Source of the DNA: Rhizobium pisi
GTDB taxonomy: Bacteria; Pseudomonadota; Alphaproteobacteria; Rhizobiales; Rhizobiaceae
DNA length: 64,000 bases
NCBI RefSeq assembly: GCF_003938655.1
Contig: NZ_RJJT01000015.1
Span: 109,834 to 173,833, forward strand
Reading direction: 5' to 3'
Made by a program: the position numbers and the translations under genes. The notes below the pieces were generated by a model, which worked only from the letters and a program-made list of their open reading frames with translations, searched no databases and was not told the origin of the DNA. Below are positions 18,993-27,429 of the stretch, one piece after another (the stretch's first letter is position 1; every line of letters starts with the position of its first letter).

Positions 18993-20588
18993 ATGGCACC
19001 TCGCGTTCTCGTATCCGACGAATTGTCGGAAACCGCCGTCCAGATCTTCCGCGACCGCGGCGTCGAAGTCGATTTCGAACCGCAGCTCGGCAAGGACAAG
19101 GACCGTCTGCTCGAAGTCATCGGTAAGTATGATGGTCTCGCCATCCGCTCCGCCACCAAGGTGACGGAAAAGATCATCGAAGGGGCGAAGAACCTCAAGG
19201 TCGTCGGCCGCGCCGGCATCGGCGTCGACAATGTCGATATCCCGGCCGCCTCGCGCCGCGGCATCATCGTCATGAACACGCCCTTCGGCAACTCGATCAC
19301 CACGGCCGAGCATGCGATCGCGCTGATGTTCGCCGTCGCCCGCCAGCTTCCGGCAGCCGATACCTCGACGCAGGCCGGCAAGTGGGAGAAGTCGAAATTC
19401 ATGGGTGTCGAGATCACCGGCAAGACGCTCGGCGTCATCGGCGCCGGCAATATCGGCTCGATCGTCTGCGCCCGCGCCATTGGCCTCAAGATGCACGTCC
19501 TCGCCTATGATCCATTCCTCTCCAAGGAGCGCGCCGAGGAGATGGGCGTCACTAAGGTCGAGCTCGACGAGCTTTTCGCGAAGGCCGATTTCATCACGCT
19601 GCACGTACCGATGACCGACAAGACGCGCGGCATCCTCAACAAGGAAGCGCTGGCAAAGACCAAGCCCGGCGTGCGCATCATCAACTGCGCCCGTGGCGGC
19701 CTGGTCGATGAGGCAGCCCTTGCCGAAGCCATCAAGTCCGGCCACGTCGCCGGTGCCGCCTTCGACGTGTTCGAGGTCGAGCCTGCCAAGGAAAGCCCGC
19801 TTTTCGGCCTGCCGAACGTCGTCTGCACGCCGCATCTCGGCGCTTCGACGACGGAAGCCCAGGAAAACGTCGCACTGCAGGTCGCCGAACAAATGTCGGA
19901 CTACCTCGTCAAGGGTGCCGTCTCCAATGCCATCAACATGCCGTCGATCACCGCTGAAGAAGCGCCGATCCTGAAGCCCTTCATCCGTCTCGCCGATGTT
20001 CTCGGCGCCTTCGTCGGGCAGGTCACCGAGGAGCCGATCAAGGAAATCGAGATCCTCTATGACGGCGTCACCGCCGGCATGAACACACGGGCGCTGACGA
20101 GCGCGGTTCTCGCCGGCCTCATCCGCCCGCAGGTCGCCGACGTCAACATGGTTTCGGCGCCGATCATGGTCAAGGAAAAGGGCGTCGTGCTTTCCGAGGT
20201 CAAGCGTGACAAGACAGGCGTCTTCGACGGCTATATCAAACTGACGGTGACGACCGAAAGCATGACGCGCTCGGTCGCCGGCACGGTGTTTTCGGACGGC
20301 AAGCCGCGCTTCATCCAGATCAAGGGCATCAACCTCGATGCGGATGTCGGCTCGCACATGATCTACATCACTAATACCGACGTTCCCGGCATGATCGGTT
20401 TCATCGGCACGACGCTCGGTGCCGCCGGCGTCAACATCGCCAACTTCCAGCTCGGCCGCGACAAGCAGGGTGGCGACGCCATCGCGCTGCTCTATGTCGA
20501 CGGCGAGGTGGAAGATGCCGTGCTCGCACAGCTGACGGCGCACCAGGCGATCCGCCAGGCAAAGCTGCTGACCTTCAACATCGACTGA
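18993..20588 (+). CDS. serA: D-3-phosphoglycerate dehydrogenase
   Basis: 531 residues, the long form. The N-terminal catalytic and NAD domains show GVIGAGNIGS near residue 150, the substrate Arg in NCARGGLVDE near 236, Glu in FEVEPAKE and the catalytic His in CTPHLGAST. These are followed by the intervening domain and a C-terminal ACT domain (about 455-531; NTDVPGMIGFIGTTLG) for serine feedback. It oxidises 3-phosphoglycerate to 3-phosphohydroxypyruvate, the first step of serine synthesis. The ATG at 18993 follows AAGGAGG. Confidence 0.96.
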   Translation: MAPRVLVSDELSETAVQIFRDRGVEVDFEPQLGKDKDRLLEVIGKYDGLAIRSATKVTEKIIEGAKNLKVVGRAGIGVDNVDIPAASRRGIIVMNTPFGNSITTAEHAIALMFAVARQLPAADTSTQAGKWEKSKFMGVEITGKTLGVIGAGNIGSIVCARAIGLKMHVLAYDPFLSKERAEEMGVTKVELDELFAKADFITLHVPMTDKTRGILNKEALAKTKPGVRIINCARGGLVDEAALAEAIKSGHVAGAAFDVFEVEPAKESPLFGLPNVVCTPHLGASTTEAQENVALQVAEQMSDYLVKGAVSNAINMPSITAEEAPILKPFIRLADVLGAFVGQVTEEPIKEIEILYDGVTAGMNTRALTSAVLAGLIRPQVADVNMVSAPIMVKEKGVVLSEVKRDKTGVFDGYIKLTVTTESMTRSVAGTVFSDGKPRFIQIKGINLDADVGSHMIYITNTDVPGMIGFIGTTLGAAGVNIANFQLGRDKQGGDAIALLYVDGEVEDAVLAQLTAHQAIRQAKLLTFNID

Positions 20589-20612
20589 CTTTGCTCCTCC
20601 CAAGCAAAAAGA

Positions 20613-20646
20613 GAAAACCCGGCGCGGGAAATCGCGCCGGGTTTTC
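20613..20646 (+). terminator. terminator after serA
   Basis: A 14-bp perfect stem starting GAAAACCCGGCGCG and ending with its complement, loop GGAAAT. The A/T ends make it usable from either side, so it may also serve the minus-strand gene beyond it. Confidence 0.88.
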
Positions 20647-20666
20647 TGCGTCAGGGATGGTGATTT

Positions 20667-20933
20667 TCAGTGGTGTCGGCGTTTGCGGCGGACCATCTTG
20701 CCGAAGCGGGCGACATCGTCTTCAGCCTTCGTGCGATGAAGGAAGGCGAGCCTGCTGTCGTCGAGGCCGCGGAAGAATTCGTCCCAGGAGATCTCGTCCT
20801 GCGGTTCCGAGGAAAAATCGACACGGACGGTTTCGCTATCTTTTGCGTTCTCGACACGGGCGGGATGGCCGCCGCGTTGCTCGATCCAATGTCTGATCTT
20901 GTTGTAATCGGTCGTCGTGCTGAACCTGCCCAT
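20667..20933 (-). CDS. conserved hypothetical protein, 88 aa
   Basis: A small acidic/basic protein beginning MGRFSTTTDYNKIRHWIEQRGGHPARV, with ISWDEFFRGLDDSRLAFLH in the middle and a basic end (RRKRRHH). Soluble, no signal or membrane segment. The ATG at 20933 has AGGAGGG upstream; the frame opens earlier but without a ribosome site. The layout resembles a widely distributed small family of unknown function in proteobacteria. It is convergent with serA across the shared terminator. No function is claimed. Confidence 0.75.
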   Translation of the reverse strand: MGRFSTTTDYNKIRHWIEQRGGHPARVENAKDSETVRVDFSSEPQDEISWDEFFRGLDDSRLAFLHRTKAEDDVARFGKMVRRKRRHH

Positions 20934-21140
20934 GAAACCCTCCTCAGCAATTCGATTGCGACATCGATGGCCTGCAACGCGTGATAGGCGGAATTGTTCC
21001 ATGGCGGTCAGATTATTTTTCAGAAAGTCCGTCTTTGCTCATTCTATCGAGCGAGCCCAAGTTCAAGCCATGTATGATTCTGATTTTATTTAACTTCTAT
21101 CGATATACGGCTGAGATCTGCATCAACCCGCGCGAACTCC

Positions 21141-23222
21141 ATGGCACCCTTGACGAAGACCGAGCAGGCCGAGGCACCGAACGACGACTTCCGGACATTG
21201 TTTGCGATGCATCCATCGCCGATGTGGGTCTATGATCCGGTAACGCTGCGTTTTCTCATCGTCAACGAGGCGGCGGCAGCACTTTACGGCTACGGCGCAG
21301 ACGAATACCCTGACATGACGGTCCTGGACATTCGTCCCGAGCACGAGCGCAAGCGAATGGTCGATGCCGTCAATGGCCGCACCGACATGGAAAAGGCGGA
21401 GCGCTGGATTCATGTCAAGGCGAGCGGCGAGACCTTCGAAGTCCTGACCTATGGCCGCGAGGTGCGCTTCGAGGGTCAGGCCGCGATCCTGGCGATCGTG
21501 CAGGACCGCAGCGAGGTTAATGCCATCAAGCGTCAGATCAGCGATACGCGCTCGCTTCTCGACAGTATCGTTGACAATCTGCCGGTCGGCGTCTTCGTCA
21601 AAGACATGGAAGCGGACGGGCTCTACATCCTCTTCAACGAGGCCTGCGGCGATATCGTGGGCATGAAGGCTCGGGACATCGTTGGTCGAACCGACCGGGC
21701 GCTGTTTGCCGGCGGCCAGACGGATGCCTTCCGCGACCAGGATCGCCAGGCCTTCGAGGCGGATGCTGCGATCAGCTTCGAAGAGACGATGCTGCGCCCG
21801 GATGGCGCGCAGCGTATCCTGCGCACCGTCAAGCGCGCCCTGCCGGCGCCGGAAGGTCATGCGCCGCGCTATCTGCTCGGCATTTCGCAGGACGTGACTG
21901 AAGAGCGTGCGGTCGAGGCAAAGCTTGCCCATCTCGCCATGCACGATTCCCTCACGGGCCTGCCGAACCGGGCGGCCTTTTCCAGGCATATTGCTGCACG
22001 CATCGCCGAAGCAACCGCAGAGAGCCCGATCGCGCTGCTCTATATCGACGTCGATCATTTCAAGCACATCAACGATAGCAAGGGGCATGCCGCCGGGGAC
22101 GCGCTGCTTTGCCAGGTGTCGCAGCGTCTGATGCGGTTGGCGGAGGAGGGCGATCTCGTCGCCCGTCTCGGTGGCGACGAATTCGCTGTCGTATTGCAGC
22201 TCGACGAGCCGGAACGGTGCGGGCGCTTCGCTGAGCGGCTGTTGCAGGCGCTTGGCCGTGCCTTCGATCTCGACGGTACCCGGGAGCATGTCACCTGCAG
22301 CATCGGCATCGCATTGGCGCCGGACCATGCCGTCGACGCCGATGTGTTGATGCGGCACGCGGATCTGGCACTCTATGCCGCCAAGGAGAGCGGGCGCTCG
22401 ACCTATCGTTTCTATGAGGCGGAGATGCGGCTTGCCGCCGAGCGCCGCCACGTGATGACCGCCGAGCTGTGGGAGGCGCTGGAGAAGCGCCAGTTCGAAC
22501 TGCATTACCAGCCGATCGTGCAGCTCGACGATGACGGCATCGCCGGCTTCGAAGCGCTGATCCGCTGGCGCCATCCCAAGCGCGGCCTCGTCGCACCGAT
22601 GGAGTTCATCCCGCTTGCCGAGGAAACCGGCCTCATCGTGCCGATCGGCGACTGGGTGATCCGGGAAGCCTGCCGCGCAGCCGCGGGCTGGCCTGAGCAC
22701 TTGAGGATCGCCGTCAATCTCTCCGTCAGCCAGTTCAGGCACGCGAGCCTGCTTTCAACAGTGGTCGCGGCCCTCGACCAGACGGGCCTCAATGCCGACC
22801 GGCTTGAAATCGAAATCACCGAGTCCGTGTTCCTGACCGATGCCGATCAAAGCCTGCCGCTGCTGCGTGCGCTGAAGGAGCTCGGCATCCGCATCGCCAT
22901 CGACGATTTCGGCACGGGTTATTCTTCGTTGAGCTATCTCAGGTCGTTCCCCTTCGACAAGATCAAGCTCGACCGCAGCTTCGTTTCGGGCATCGAGACG
23001 GATGCCGGCAATCTTGCCATCGTGCGCGCCGTCGTCGGTATCGGCTCCGGTTTCAACGCGACGACGCTGGCCGAGGGGATCGAGACGGAAGAGCAGTTGC
23101 AGAAGCTGCGCGCCGAAGGTTTCCGCGAAGTGCAGGGTTATCTGCTCGGCAGGCCGATGCCGCGGCATGAGGCGGAGGCGCTGATTTATGGCAGTGCCCT
23201 GAAGGCCGCCTCGTCACAATAA
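21141..23222 (+). CDS. PAS-PAS-GGDEF-EAL cyclic-di-GMP signalling protein
   Basis: 693 residues, cytosolic with no membrane segment. Two PAS sensor domains (about 15-130 and 135-255) precede a diguanylate cyclase domain (about 265-425) with intact RLGGDEFAVV, and a phosphodiesterase domain (about 440-685) with intact GFEALIRW, a metal-binding ITESVF and IDDFGTGYSSL. Both catalytic motifs look intact, so it may make or break c-di-GMP depending on the PAS signal. The ribosome site before 21141 is weak. It is a single-gene unit. Confidence 0.93.
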   Translation: MAPLTKTEQAEAPNDDFRTLFAMHPSPMWVYDPVTLRFLIVNEAAAALYGYGADEYPDMTVLDIRPEHERKRMVDAVNGRTDMEKAERWIHVKASGETFEVLTYGREVRFEGQAAILAIVQDRSEVNAIKRQISDTRSLLDSIVDNLPVGVFVKDMEADGLYILFNEACGDIVGMKARDIVGRTDRALFAGGQTDAFRDQDRQAFEADAAISFEETMLRPDGAQRILRTVKRALPAPEGHAPRYLLGISQDVTEERAVEAKLAHLAMHDSLTGLPNRAAFSRHIAARIAEATAESPIALLYIDVDHFKHINDSKGHAAGDALLCQVSQRLMRLAEEGDLVARLGGDEFAVVLQLDEPERCGRFAERLLQALGRAFDLDGTREHVTCSIGIALAPDHAVDADVLMRHADLALYAAKESGRSTYRFYEAEMRLAAERRHVMTAELWEALEKRQFELHYQPIVQLDDDGIAGFEALIRWRHPKRGLVAPMEFIPLAEETGLIVPIGDWVIREACRAAAGWPEHLRIAVNLSVSQFRHASLLSTVVAALDQTGLNADRLEIEITESVFLTDADQSLPLLRALKELGIRIAIDDFGTGYSSLSYLRSFPFDKIKLDRSFVSGIETDAGNLAIVRAVVGIGSGFNATTLAEGIETEEQLQKLRAEGFREVQGYLLGRPMPRHEAEALIYGSALKAASSQ

Positions 23223-23305
23223 GTGACATTTCCGAGTAGGCGCCTGTGACACCGCGACATTGCACCCTGGTCGCGCTCGAAAGGGCGTGGGCCAGCGTCT
23301 GCATA

Positions 23306-23371
23306 AATAGTTAAGTGGCGGCTTGACAATCGAGCGTCGTGAGGCAATACTCAAGTCCATGCTTAACTATT
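23306..23371 (+). promoter_or_regulatory. promoter and inverted-repeat operator of arsR/SRPBCC pair 1
   Basis: Perfect 10-base arms AATAGTTAAG (23306-23315) and CTTAACTATT (23362-23371) flank a -35 TTGACA (23323-23328) and a -10-like AATACT (23346-23351, spacer 17). The right arm overlaps the arsR start codon region. Transcription would begin almost at the ATG, so the message may be leaderless. Autorepression by the encoded ArsR protein is inferred. Confidence 0.6.
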
Positions 23372-23721
23372 CAGACATCGACGATATTCTGAAGGCCCTG
23401 GTCGAGCCGACGCGGCGGCAAATCGTGGAGCGGTTGAGCCGCGGCCCGGCCAGTGTCAGCGAGCTGGCGCGCCCCTTCGATATGTCGCTTGCGGCAATCG
23501 TCCAGCATTTGCAGGTGCTGGAGGAAAGCGGCCTCATCCGCAGCGAAAAGATCGGACGGGTGCGCACCTGCCGCATCGAACCATCAGGTCTCGACCGGAT
23601 CGCCGGTTGGGTAGCCGAACGCAGAAGCCTGATGGAGCGGCGGTTCGATCGCTTGGGCGAGATGCTTTCGCAGCCGGACGTCAATAACCAGATCGATAAA
23701 CAGCAAGAGGAGAAAGAGTGA
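23359..23721 (+). CDS. ArsR-family transcriptional regulator
   Basis: About 120 residues, winged helix-turn-helix: LVEPTRRQIVERLSRGPASVSELARPFDMSLAAIVQHLQVLEESGLI. There is no Cys-rich metal site, so it belongs to the metal-free subgroup that pairs with SRPBCC/AHSA1 proteins. The ATG at 23359 is preferred; the frame's earlier TTG (23323) is the -35 box itself. The stop overlaps the next ATG (TGATG), so the two proteins are translationally coupled. Likely represses its own operon. Confidence 0.88.
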   Translation: MLNYSDIDDILKALVEPTRRQIVERLSRGPASVSELARPFDMSLAAIVQHLQVLEESGLIRSEKIGRVRTCRIEPSGLDRIAGWVAERRSLMERRFDRLGEMLSQPDVNNQIDKQQEEKE

Positions 23722-24212
23722 TGAACGAACAGTCCACGAAGTCAGCGGCCACCCAGCCGGCCGTTTCCCACGCCACCTTCGCCGTCGAGCGCGCCTATCC
23801 TGTTCCACCCGAGCGCGTCTTCTTCGCCTTTTCCAATCTTGACAGCAAGCGGCGCTGGTTCGCCGAGGGCGAAGGGTGGGTGGTGCTGGAATTCACCTCG
23901 GATTTCAGCGTCGGCGGCTCGGAGTTTTCGCGCTTCCGCTTCGGCGACGGGCCTGAGATCACCAACGACACGCAGTATCAGAACATCGTGACGAACGAGC
24001 GCATCGTCATCACCTACCGGATGGCGGTGGCTGGGGCACCGATCTCGGTCTCTCTGGCGACCATCGAATTCAGTCCCTCCGGCAAGGGCACCGTCCTGAC
24101 CTATACAGAGCAGGGCGTCTATTTCGACGATGCCTCAGCGGGCGCCAACCGCGAAATCGGCTGCCGCGAACTGATGGAGGCCTTGGCAAGGGAGCTTGCT
24201 GTGGCTGCGTGA
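23721..24212 (+). CDS. SRPBCC/AHSA1-domain protein
   Basis: 163 residues of the START/Bet v1-like helix-grip fold, AHSA1 branch: VERAYPVPPERVFFAFSNLDSKRRWF at the start, then GGSEFSRFRFGDGPEI, ERIVITYRM, TVLTYTEQGVYFDD, and a C-terminal helix. Such proteins bind hydrophobic ligands or act in stress adaptation; the ligand is unknown. It is the second gene of the ArsR operon. A separate, not closely similar ArsR/SRPBCC pair lies at 41.4-42.2 kb. Confidence 0.85.
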   Translation: MNEQSTKSAATQPAVSHATFAVERAYPVPPERVFFAFSNLDSKRRWFAEGEGWVVLEFTSDFSVGGSEFSRFRFGDGPEITNDTQYQNIVTNERIVITYRMAVAGAPISVSLATIEFSPSGKGTVLTYTEQGVYFDDASAGANREIGCRELMEALARELAVAA

Positions 24213-24287
24213 TACCATCAAGCATTCGTCATTTTGAGAATGGCGGCCGAGCCCTCATACTTCCCTCGGGCTGGAAGGAGGATGTCT

Positions 24288-24389
24288 ATGAAACGCTATT
24301 CATTCTCGATAATCGGGCTGGCGATTTTGACCGTCATTATCGCCAATCCGGGCATCGCATTCGCCTGCAACAAGCTGATCGGCACCTGA
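24288..24389 (+). CDS. small putative exported peptide, 33 aa
   Basis: ATG at 24288 is preceded by GGAAGGAGG at ideal spacing. The peptide reads MKRYSFSIIGLAILTVIIAN then PGIAFACNKLIGT: a basic N-terminus, a hydrophobic core and a signal-peptidase-like AFA before CNK. It is either a tiny secreted peptide or a membrane microprotein. It was missed by length cut-offs. Lies 75 bases after the SRPBCC gene and could belong to the same transcript. Confidence 0.5.
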   Translation: MKRYSFSIIGLAILTVIIANPGIAFACNKLIGT

Positions 24390-24599
24390 GCCGCACCCCC
24401 GCTCGAGGCGCGGCTTCGGCCGTGCCTTCCTTTCGCGGCACATGAAACAATCCGGGTGTCAGAGGCCCCCTCTTGCGCCCAAGGGCAATCCTTTCTATAT
24501 CGGTCGCTCATCGAGGCGGCCGATCCCGCCTGATATCGGCAATCCGCCACAATTGCAGTGCAATGGCGGATCGTGACCCACGTAGAATTGGCACCATCG

Positions 24600-25799
24600 T
24601 TGAACACACTGGATTTTGACAAGAAGCCGGAAGAGACCCGTGTCGTCGTCGCCATGTCGGGCGGCGTCGATTCATCCGTTGTCGCCGGCCTTCTCAAACA
24701 GCAAGGTTACGATGTGCTCGGCATCACGCTGCAGCTTTACGATCACGGCGCGGCCGTTCACCGCGCCGGCTCCTGCTGCGCCGGCCAGGATATCGACGAT
24801 GCGCGCCGCGTCTGCGAAACCCTCGGCATCCCGCATTACGTGCTCGACTACGAGAAGCGCTTTCGCGAAACGGTGATCAATCCTTTCGCCGAGAGTTATG
24901 TGGCGGGCGAAACGCCGATCCCCTGCGTATCCTGCAACCAGACCGTCAAGTTTGCCGATCTCCTGGCGACCGCCAAGGAGCTTGGCGCCGATGCGCTGGC
25001 GACCGGCCACTATATCCGCTCGCGAACGAACCCTTCGCCCGAAAATCCCGGCCGCCGCGCGCTTTTTCGTCCGGCCGATGCCGACCGCGACCAGAGCTAT
25101 TTCCTCTTCGCGACGACGCAGGAACAGATCGATTATCTTCGCTTTCCCCTGGGCGGCCTGCCGAAGGCCGAGACCCGCAGGCTCGCCGAAGAGATGGGCC
25201 TCGTCGTCGCCAAGAAGGCCGACAGCCAGGACATCTGTTTTGTGCCGCAGGGCAAATATTCCGACATCATCACCAAGCTGAAGCCGAATGCGGCGCTTGC
25301 CGGCGAGATCGTCCATCTCGACGGCCGTGTGCTCGGAACCCATGAAGGCATCTTGCACTTCACGATCGGCCAGCGTCGCGGCATCGGCATCGCCACGGGC
25401 GAGCCGCTCTATGTCGTCTTTCTCGACGCCCGCTCGCGCCGTGTCATCGTCGGACCGAAGGAGGCGCTGGAAACACACCGCGTCTATCTGCGCGACGTCA
25501 ATTGGCTGGGCGACGAGACGCTCGAGGAAGCCGCTTCCGGCGAAGGCTTCGCCTGCTACGCCAAGGTGCGCTCGACACGGGCGCCGGCGCCCGCCGTGCT
25601 GCATGTCGATGCCACCGGCACCTATGTCGATTTGACGGTCGGTGAGGCGGGCATTGCGCCCGGCCAGGCCTGCGCGCTTTATTCCGCCCCCGGCGATGAT
25701 GCCCGCGTCTTCGGCGGCGGCTTCATCGAGCGCTCCGAGCGCGAACCTTCGGCGGAAGCCTCGCTAAAGGCCCTGCTGGCCGGCCCCGTCGCCGCCTGA
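24600..25799 (+). CDS. mnmA: tRNA-specific 2-thiouridylase MnmA
   Basis: About 399 residues. MnmA adds sulfur to U34 of Lys, Glu and Gln tRNAs. The PP-loop VVVAMSGGVDSSV is near residue 20. The Cys motifs GSCCAGQD and PCVSCNQTVKF and the SQDICFVPQGKY loop are present. No ATG precedes the PP-loop. Possible starts are GTG 24558, GTG 24573, TTG 24588 and TTG 24600; the last is chosen because it leaves a normal-length N-terminus (NTLDFDKKPEETR), but no clear ribosome site supports it. Confidence 0.93.
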   Translation: MNTLDFDKKPEETRVVVAMSGGVDSSVVAGLLKQQGYDVLGITLQLYDHGAAVHRAGSCCAGQDIDDARRVCETLGIPHYVLDYEKRFRETVINPFAESYVAGETPIPCVSCNQTVKFADLLATAKELGADALATGHYIRSRTNPSPENPGRRALFRPADADRDQSYFLFATTQEQIDYLRFPLGGLPKAETRRLAEEMGLVVAKKADSQDICFVPQGKYSDIITKLKPNAALAGEIVHLDGRVLGTHEGILHFTIGQRRGIGIATGEPLYVVFLDARSRRVIVGPKEALETHRVYLRDVNWLGDETLEEAASGEGFACYAKVRSTRAPAPAVLHVDATGTYVDLTVGEAGIAPGQACALYSAPGDDARVFGGGFIERSEREPSAEASLKALLAGPVAA

Positions 25800-25852
25800 A
25801 GCGGGCGGGAAACGGCATCCGGCAAAGCCCACCGTTTTTCTCGATCATGCGC

Positions 25853-25882
25853 TTGACACAAAGCCGAAGCGCACCTTATAAG
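25853..25882 (+). promoter_or_regulatory. promoter of the tRNA-Met gene
   Basis: -35 TTGACA (25853-25858) and -10 TATAAG (25877-25882) with an 18-base spacer, 53 bases before the tRNA. The arrangement is the same as in the rRNA promoter at the right edge. Confidence 0.7.
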
Positions 25883-25935
25883 CCGCTCATCCCACGAGCC
25901 CGCAGCGCTTCGCGAGCAGGTATCGTTTGACCAGT

Positions 25936-26012
25936 GGCGGAGTAGCTCAGTAGGTCAGAGCAGAGGAATCATAATCCTTGTGTCGGGGGTTCAAATCCCT
26001 CCTCCGCTACCA
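25936..26012 (+). tRNA. tRNA-Met (CAT anticodon)
   Basis: 77 bases including encoded CCA. Acceptor GGCGGAG pairs with CTCCGCT (one G-U). The anticodon stem GAGGA/TCCTT encloses loop ATCATAA with anticodon CAT at 25970-25972. The T arm GGGGG-TTCAAAT-CCCTC is canonical. The acceptor and D-arm look like an elongator Met tRNA rather than initiator. A CAT tRNA can also be the TilS-modified isoleucine species, but the acceptor sequence argues against that. Confidence 0.9.
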
Positions 26013-26433
26013 TCTTATCACCGACAATCCGGTGTCGATCAGGCTAGACAGGTAGCCTTTTATCCCGACCTCATAAACCTCACCGATTTCAGTAGGATAG
26101 ACAACTACCGCTGTGACGAGCTGGCGGAACGGACCTAGCAAGTCCAATGGTGTCGCCAAGCTTTTCTATCTTGAGAGCGATCCGACCTTCATGTCAGCGT
26201 CCAACGCCGGGCCGAGAATGCCGCTTATCCTGCGCCTGCTCGGGGCGGAAGCCTTCGCCGCGGGTGCGGCGCCGATCGTCGTCAAGGTGCACGGCTCGGG
26301 CCTCATCGAGGCGGGCGACCCCAAGCCACGTTGGGGCAACGTCTAACCTCACGACTGTGGATGGTATCCTCTAGGCATGGTTGAAAATCTCAGGTAAGTA
26401 GTTTCGAACAAGCTCCTCGCCCTGAGATCACTC
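26013..26433. other. 421-base region after tRNA-Met without a recognised gene
   Basis: Two overlapping plus-strand frames (26113-26346 and 26147-26374) cover part of it; neither shows a ribosome site or a known motif. The first ends IVVKVHGSGLIEAGDPKPRW and could be a fragment of a lost gene. No copy of the tRNA 3' end (attachment-site repeat) was seen. Regarded as probable gene debris. Confidence 0.4.
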
Positions 26434-26709
26434 ATGATAGACCCACAGCTCCGCCGCGTTCTCTCCCTGATCAAGGAGGAGGGCTCCGTTTTTGTATTCG
26501 AAAACTGCGATCCCGACGAAGAATTTCCCGGAATCTCGCGGGGGGAGGAGAGCGGCCTCATAAAGCGGCAACTTGGTAGCGTCGGCCTGTATTTCGAGTT
26601 GACAGCAGCAGGCCGCGAAGTCATGGGCATGTCGCCGACATTTGGTGACAGAATGTGGCGGTATCTGCGGTCGTTCGGCCTTGCGACGAGGCCCACAGTT
26701 AAGCCGTAA
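26434..26709 (+). CDS. hypothetical protein, 91 aa
   Basis: MIDPQLRRVLSLIKEEGSVFVFENCDPDEEF... then a middle GLIKRQLGSVGLYFELTAAGREVMG and a basic end. Soluble and not recognised. The ribosome site is weak. Codon choice is less biased than in the core genes. It lies in the small-gene patch after tRNA-Met and may be strain-specific. Confidence 0.5.
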   Translation: MIDPQLRRVLSLIKEEGSVFVFENCDPDEEFPGISRGEESGLIKRQLGSVGLYFELTAAGREVMGMSPTFGDRMWRYLRSFGLATRPTVKP

Positions 26710-26775
26710 GGCATTTTGTTCATTCGCGACCGGTCAGATCCGCGTCCTTTTCATTTATTTCCGCTTTAGACGTCG

Positions 26776-26913
26776 TCACTTCGGCTCTGGCTGCTGTATA
26801 ACTGGCGGCGGTGTTTCGCTCTTCCCGCTGCCTCGATCGAATGGCTTGATCACGAGGATGCCGAGGATCGACGCTATCATTGCTCCGATGATGATTGCCA
26901 TCAGCATTTTCAT
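26776..26913 (-). CDS. small single-span membrane protein, 45 aa
   Basis: Reads MKMLMAIIIGAMIASILGIL then VIKPFDRGSGKSETPPPVIQQPEPK: one hydrophobic helix at about 3-22 and a polar Pro-rich tail. Too short for usual gene callers. A longer frame on the same strand (26720-26953) lacks sense by comparison. The helix-plus-Pro-rich tail is common in small rhizobial envelope proteins; function unknown. Confidence 0.5.
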   Translation of the reverse strand: MKMLMAIIIGAMIASILGILVIKPFDRGSGKSETPPPVIQQPEPK

Positions 26914-26943
26914 GGGCTTGCCTCGCGCTGCAAACGCCCGTCG

Positions 26944-27309
26944 TTATTGCCAATGGTGAAGATCTGGCGGGCGGCTGGCGGTGCGGCCTTTGCCGCGCGG
27001 CGCCTTGGATATGCGGCCGTCGATCAGATCCGGCGCATCATCCGGAAGAAGGGTAATGCCGGCGGCTCTCGCTGCGGCGATGAAAGCCTTGCGGGCTCGA
27101 CTACCGCCCGACTGATCTGTGAGAGCGGTCAGGCACGCAACCAACGCTCGTTGGAATATCGGATCCCCGGCTTTCTTGGGCCAGTCATCGGATATCAGCA
27201 TTCCGGCCAGATCAGCGACGGTGCGGGCGCTTCGATAGCTGCCGACACCTTGGATTTGAGCGGATATCATTTTGATCGGGATGGGTGACGGGTCAGTCAA
27301 ATCGGACAT
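26944..27309 (-). CDS. DUF982-family protein
   Basis: 121 residues. The core DDWPKKAGDPIFQRALVACLTALTDQSGGSRARKAFIAAARAAGI matches the DUF982 pattern (Trp-Pro, then Ala/Cys-rich helix, then AR-x-AF-x-AA-x-AGI), a small family expanded in Rhizobiaceae. Here it has a longer basic C-terminus than usual. Function unknown. The ATG has GAGGTG upstream. It is part of the small-gene patch after tRNA-Met. Confidence 0.72.
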   Translation of the reverse strand: MSDLTDPSPIPIKMISAQIQGVGSYRSARTVADLAGMLISDDWPKKAGDPIFQRALVACLTALTDQSGGSRARKAFIAAARAAGITLLPDDAPDLIDGRISKAPRGKGRTASRPPDLHHWQ

Positions 27310-27429
27310 TACAGCACCTCACGAATCACAAATCCGCGACTCAACAAATGTCGAGGCGATTCGTTCCGAAGTGACCATTTGCTTTCGAAGGAATCTTCGA
27401 AAACGGCGTCCGACGGTCGCCTGGCCTCG

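Noticed and set aside
24587..24601. Sigma-54-like TGGCAC-N5-TTGA before mnmA
   Set aside because: Spacing and the -12 GC are wrong and it would overlap the start codon; likely chance.
26113..26346. 77-codon frame after tRNA-Met
   Set aside because: No ribosome site and no family; a second frame competes over the same bases. Treated as possible debris only.
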